Source: Flammeovirgaceae bacterium UBA6059
GTDB taxonomy: Bacteria; Bacteroidota; Bacteroidia; Cytophagales; Cyclobacteriaceae
DNA: 64,000 nucleotides
NCBI GenBank assembly: GCA_002435755.1
Contig: DIYH01000028.1
Location: forward strand, 310,001 to 374,000
Reading direction: 5' to 3'
Below, piece after piece: positions 60,501 to 64,000 of this stretch (positions are counted from its first letter, which is position 1; every line of letters starts with the position of its first letter). Below the pieces are notes generated by a model. That model was not told the DNA's origin, made no database searches, and saw nothing but the letters and a program-made list of their open reading frames with translations. The position numbers and the translations under genes were made by a program.

Positions 60501-61466
60501 TTAGTTGATACATCCACGACTTGTGACATTGATGCTAAGGCGGTCCTCAGCAGCGTCTCGAAACTCATATTCAAAATCCACAATGTTTTGCAGCCCGGTT
60601 AATATGTCCGTTATTCCCTCATTTCGGTAGGTAGCCCTTACCAGACAAGGGGACTTGGCTTTTATGACGATGTTGGTATCCATGTGATACCATCGGGCGA
60701 GTTTGGCGATAGCCTGATCAAATGGGATTAGGTCAAAAGCAATGGTTGCCTCCCGCCAACCCGAATAGTAGCCATTATCCACCATTCTTTTATTTAACTG
60801 TCGATCTTCATCTAAATAGGCTTGCTCATCAGGTTGTAGTACGAGCTGACTCATTGCGGTAGCTACCCGAACGCGTCCGGTGGTTACTGTGACATCCATC
60901 TGCTCTCCTGCGTAGGCCCGTACATTAAATGTGGTACCCAATACCCGTGTGGTCAGCTCACCGCTACGGACCAGAAACGGTTGATTGGGATTGGGCTGAA
61001 CATCAAAAAAAGCTTCACCGACAAGGCGAACTTCACGGATCGAGTCAATGAAAGTCTCGGGGTAGTAAAGCGTGCTCCCTACATTGAGCCGCACTGTAGA
61101 GCCATCCGCCAACACAATGGTGGAACGCTGGGTAGCCGTAGTGGTAGTTGCCAACTCTTGTACAGTGGGCTGCTCGTTGATTTTCAAATAAATCATCAGG
61201 CCGAGTCCGGCCACTAAAACAACGGCTGCAGCCACTCGCCACACCTCACCAACATAGGAGTTACCATGCTTCGGCTCTCGGATCGCACTCTGAACTTTTC
61301 CCAGTATCCTTGCCTGAGTGGATTGGGCTTCTTCTTTTGTCCATTGAGGTTTCTCTGCACGTTCTTGTAAGCGATCGTAGAATGCCTCGACTCGTTCGGA
61401 CTCAGCTTCAGTGGCTGATCCGTCAGCATGCTTCTTCGCTAAGGCTCTTAATTCTTTTTCGGTCAT
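60501..61466 (-). CDS. FecR family regulator (module 2)
   Basis: The 321 residues show a short cytoplasmic N-terminus, a membrane segment at about 77-95 (VVLVAGLGLMIYL), the FecR domain (TVRLNVGSTLYYPE, then LVGEAFFDVQPNPNQPFLV) and the DUF4974 C-terminus (IAFDLIPFDQAIAKLARWYHMD). It is the partner of the sigma gene 72 bases upstream and of the STN domain of the susC gene downstream. Confidence 0.95.
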   Translation of the reverse strand: MTEKELRALAKKHADGSATEAESERVEAFYDRLQERAEKPQWTKEEAQSTQARILGKVQSAIREPKHGNSYVGEVWRVAAAVVLVAGLGLMIYLKINEQPTVQELATTTTATQRSTIVLADGSTVRLNVGSTLYYPETFIDSIREVRLVGEAFFDVQPNPNQPFLVRSGELTTRVLGTTFNVRAYAGEQMDVTVTTGRVRVATAMSQLVLQPDEQAYLDEDRQLNKRMVDNGYYSGWREATIAFDLIPFDQAIAKLARWYHMDTNIVIKAKSPCLVRATYRNEGITDILTGLQNIVDFEYEFRDAAEDRLSINVTSRGCIN

Positions 61467-61538
61467 GTGACGATGTTTGACAGTAAGTCACGTCACAAGG
61501 CCAAACTACGTAGCACAGACCTTCGAATTAATGATTAC

Positions 61539-62123
61539 TTAACCCAGGTAAAGGTGGAATAACAGGAAGCTCATAGCAATCTCTGTTAAGTTCTGTCTAA
61601 GCAATCTCAGCGCATGATGAATGTGTGTCTCCACGGTTCGGACCGAGATACCTAGCCTAATGGCTATTTCTTGATTGGAAAGCTCTTGTTTGCGGCTGAG
61701 CAAAAAAACCTCTCGACATCTGTCAGGCAGGCGCTCTATGGATTGATCAATTTGCTCGGTCAGTTCGGATAGCTCCAGCGATACTGTAGCTCCATGTTGC
61801 TCAGCGGTAGTCGCCAGGGCCAACTCATGGTCCACGGTCCATTTTAAGTTTCGTATCGCATTCGACACCTGGTACTTTACCGCTTTGAACAGGTAACCCT
61901 CAACATTCCGGATATCAACTGTAGCCCGTTGGTTCCAAAGTTTTATGAAAACTTCCTGAATGATATCCTCACATGTGGTTGTGTCTTCGAATATCTTGTA
62001 AGCGTATAGAAATAGCCGTTCCCAATAGCGGCGGTAGAGTTCAGTAAATGCCAGCTCATTATCTTGTCTCATCAGCTGAATGAGCTCTTTATCGGTAGAT
62101 TCTTTAAAGGCTGAACTGGACAT
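61539..62123 (-). CDS. ECF sigma factor of the FecR/SusCD system (module 2)
   Basis: The 194 residues contain region 2 (RRYWERLFLYAYKIFEDTTT, CEDIIQEVFIKLWNQR) and region 4 (LSNQEIAIRLGISVRTVETHI). It leads module 2. Region 4 is very close to that of module 1 (LSNKEIAIRLNLSVRTVENHI), so the two sigma factors may recognise similar promoters and cross-talk is possible. Confidence 0.94.
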   Translation of the reverse strand: MSSSAFKESTDKELIQLMRQDNELAFTELYRRYWERLFLYAYKIFEDTTTCEDIIQEVFIKLWNQRATVDIRNVEGYLFKAVKYQVSNAIRNLKWTVDHELALATTAEQHGATVSLELSELTEQIDQSIERLPDRCREVFLLSRKQELSNQEIAIRLGISVRTVETHIHHALRLLRQNLTEIAMSFLLFHLYLG

Positions 62124-62412
62124 TCCTGATCAAATCACTTTTCAAAAGAATCCAAATTAAAAATGACAAGGTGATTCTAGGTATTAAAGAAGTATTATTT
62201 TTTTAAGCAAAGGGGAGTTGAATTGGTAATCAGGAGAATGATAAAGTCGACAAACTTAAGGATCAGGCTCATTTGCATAGCAAAGAATTGAGTAAGTATT
62301 GGCCGAGGACAGACTAATCAACATTCGGTAAACACAGGAAGGATCTTGTCCAAAGGGTCCACAAAGGCTCTACGTCTATGATCGAATAGCCTTTGCGATC
62401 TCTGGGCATGCC
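62124..62412. other. Intergenic region upstream of the module 2 sigma gene
   Basis: These 289 bases hold the promoter side of the sigma gene on the minus strand and the 3' side of the HU/DUF4469 gene. I see no gene, no strong hairpin with a T-run and no repeat shared with other parts of the window. Confidence 0.4.
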
Positions 62413-63111
62413 CTAACTTACTACAAGGGTAGGCGCAAAAATTCCTACACGTAGAGTTTTGCGATCATGATGTGAGTTGCGTACTTCCAGGCAGTAAATA
62501 CCAGTGGGTAATGCAGGTATCTTCAATGTAAGTGTCTTCGGTTCGTTAGTGCGTGGGCGTTCCCCTTCTGTTTCTCTACCGTCTCCCTGGTTGGTAAAGA
62601 AGATGCCTTCCTCATCGAGGTTGCCTTGGATCTTGAGCAACTCACCGGATATCTCAAGTACGTCCCCTGGAGTCAGCACACTATCACGACTATCGCTCCC
62701 CCAATCGTATACAGAATCAATAACAGGCTTACTTTTATAAATGCCTGCCTTTTTCATATTGACTTCATCTACAGCACTACTCACGGCAGGCTTCAGTTTA
62801 GCCGCGACTTCAAGTGTATGTCTCTTGGGGTCAAAGTGGTCATCATCATTTTGAAATACCCCACTAATACGAAAATGGGTACTCACATAGTTATCACTGT
62901 AAGCCTCTCCATGGCGTATATAATCCGCAATAGCCTGCCAATAGGCTTCAATCGCACCTTTAACTTCCCATGGCTTTAGCATGGAGTTTTGCCTGGTCAC
63001 TTTCATCACAAGTGCATCAAGGTCGTTAGTGATAATGTCGATTGGACCTGCAATCTGATCATCCGGGTCATCTTTAGTAAGTCCGTTGGGGTAAAGAGCA
63101 TAATTTAGCAT
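62413..63111 (-). CDS. HU-like DNA-binding domain protein with DUF4469 domain
   Basis: The 232 residues start MLNYALYPNGLTKDDPDDQIAG and include ISGVFQNDDDHFDPKRHTLEV, the pattern of the Bacteroidota HU-like domain (about 1-125). The C-terminal half (about 130-230), with VLTPGDVLEISGELLKI and LPALPTGIYCLEVRN-like strands, fits the Ig-like DUF4469 domain. Such two-domain proteins are common in Bacteroidota. DNA binding is inferred, and the DUF4469 role is unknown. It precedes an OmpA-family gene in the opposite reading order. Confidence 0.8.
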   Translation of the reverse strand: MLNYALYPNGLTKDDPDDQIAGPIDIITNDLDALVMKVTRQNSMLKPWEVKGAIEAYWQAIADYIRHGEAYSDNYVSTHFRISGVFQNDDDHFDPKRHTLEVAAKLKPAVSSAVDEVNMKKAGIYKSKPVIDSVYDWGSDSRDSVLTPGDVLEISGELLKIQGNLDEEGIFFTNQGDGRETEGERPRTNEPKTLTLKIPALPTGIYCLEVRNSHHDRKTLRVGIFAPTLVVS

Positions 63112-63229
63112 AACTAATTAGGTTTTAGTGAGACATGTGCTGTACATCGCCAGCCAGATATTTGTGTTGATATAAGTCTATAATCTGTTGTTAAGCATTC
63201 TGTCTGATTCTTTAGGACTTGTTCCATTT

Positions 63230-64000
63230 TTACTCCGGGTTTCTCAGGTAGATCTCAATCCTGCGATTTGCCTCGTACTGCTCAGGACTACAATCATTGT
63301 CGTCTTCACATAAGAAGACTGGCATACCTTCACCCATTCCAATGGTCCTGATCAGTTTTTTGGGATACCCTTTCCTGCGTAGGTATTTCCTTGCTGCCTC
63401 GGCCCTCCTTTCAGAAAGCAGACTATTGTACTGCTCTGATCCCTTGCTATCTGCGTGCCCCGTTATTGTAAGAAGAGGTGTACCACTTGAGATCAATATA
63501 TCATGCAAGAGATCGAGTTGCTCTCTGGTTGACTCACGAATGGTTGCTTGATCAAAGTCAAAAAGGAACGGACCAATCTCATGCATCATACCGCTCGGCT
63601 CATGGGGTGCTGTCTCATTTCTGGTCCCATCCGGCAAAGGATCAACGGACTGCCAGCCTTCAGGCACCTGGGCGTAGTATCGATCTGAATTGATACCTTT
63701 CATCCGGATGATAGATTTCTTCTTTGTGTCCTCATGCAAAGGGATCCTTTTGAAATTCAGACTTATGAATAAGGTATCCCCCGTCAGCGCTGTTTCATGT
63801 GTTGAAAAAACCAACCCTGAGGACGCCTGATTACTTTCCTGTCCATTGATAATATGACCCTGCCCGGTAAGTTTGGTACTTACCATATCCTTCTTAAAAG
63901 CGGTAGGGGCAACCAGCAACTCAATGCCCTGATCACCATCGGTCAATGCTCCGCCAGCAATTTCATTACTAACCAGTTCATAGGTGTTGGGATGCGCAAA
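63230..64000 (-). CDS. OmpA family protein, 3' part (runs off right edge)
   Basis: The frame stays open to base 64000 on the minus strand, so the gene begins outside the window; a TTG at 63946 is only an internal codon. About 256 residues are visible. The last 120 form an OmpA-like peptidoglycan-binding domain: FLFDFDQATIRESTREQLDLL, ITGHADSKGSEQYNSLLSERR, and NRRIEIYLRN. The domain binds diaminopimelate in the cell wall. The N-terminal part is beta-rich and unrecognised. Confidence 0.88.
   Translation of the reverse strand, partial: FAHPNTYELVSNEIAGGALTDGDQGIELLVAPTAFKKDMVSTKLTGQGHIINGQESNQASSGLVFSTHETALTGDTLFISLNFKRIPLHEDTKKKSIIRMKGINSDRYYAQVPEGWQSVDPLPDGTRNETAPHEPSGMMHEIGPFLFDFDQATIRESTREQLDLLHDILISSGTPLLTITGHADSKGSEQYNSLLSERRAEAARKYLRRKGYPKKLIRTIGMGEGMPVFLCEDDNDCSPEQYEANRRIEIYLRNPE

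Noticed and set aside
62124..62412. A third UUGGCG hairpin or 59-base repeat upstream of the module 2 sigma gene
   Set aside because: Neither the loop sequence nor the repeat is present in this stretch.
62413..64000. Possible contractile-injection or tail-cluster genes
   Set aside because: The first gene fits the HU-like plus DUF4469 layout and the second is a standard OmpA-family protein. No sheath, tube or baseplate gene is visible in the window.
1..64000. CRISPR arrays, tRNA and rRNA genes, prophage or conjugative elements
   Set aside because: I looked for regularly spaced repeats, cloverleaf-like segments, integrases, transposases and relaxases and found none. A covariance-model search for tRNA would settle the RNA part.

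Overview
The window comes from a Bacteroidota chromosome, most likely a marine-type Cytophagales member. The signs are two SusC/SusD systems with FecR and ECF sigma factors, type IX secretion (T9SS) C-terminal sorting domains, DUF4270 and DUF4286 proteins, a Rho with a long charged N-terminal insertion, and carotenoid genes next to a CarH-like regulator. No tRNA, rRNA, CRISPR array, transposase or phage integrase was seen.

Bases 1-10.2 kb hold housekeeping genes: the tail of a DUF4270 protein, glmS, ridA, gltX, small proteins, an isoprenylcysteine-methyltransferase-like membrane protein, a saccharopine/alanine dehydrogenase-type enzyme, a LytTR response regulator and a TPR histidine kinase. 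Bases 10.5-21.3 kb hold a 3270-residue secreted LamG protein and a smaller partner, both with T9SS sorting tails. Two facing terminators then separate these from rho, which is followed by serS, a lipoprotein prolyl oligopeptidase, a GNAT protein and a DUF4286 protein.

Bases 27.6-31.4 kb are a light/B12-regulated carotenoid block: a CruF-like protein, a CarH-type MerR regulator, an ECF sigma factor and crtI. A large palindrome overlaps the likely promoter of the sigma factor. No phytoene synthase gene is present here.

Bases 31.5-40.8 kb are the most interesting part. Polyamine enzymes (S-adenosylmethionine decarboxylase, one intact and one degenerate membrane aminopropyltransferase, a Tat-exported FAD amine oxidase) face a minus-strand operon coding for DUF2170 (YjfI-like), PspA/IM30, an unannotated 49-residue membrane protein, a DUF4178-like protein, a lipoprotein, a doubled DUF350 protein and the aminopropyltransferase. 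A divergent XRE regulator with a protease-dead S24-like domain sits at the head. This looks like a membrane-stress system built around PspA and polyamines, related in content to E. coli yjfIJKLMC.

Bases 40.9-45.1 kb carry a DUF308 protein, an unknown helical protein, a ferric-reductase-like flavocytochrome, a duplicated lipoprotein and an AraC regulator. Bases 45.2-62.1 kb hold two complete minus-strand modules of ECF sigma, FecR, SusC, SusD and secreted phosphoesterase: a metallophosphoesterase in one, two glycerophosphodiesterases in the other. Both modules carry a hairpin with a UUGGCG loop about 41 bases before susC, and both end in the same 59-base terminator-like repeat. The window closes with an HU/DUF4469 protein and an OmpA-family protein that runs off the right edge.
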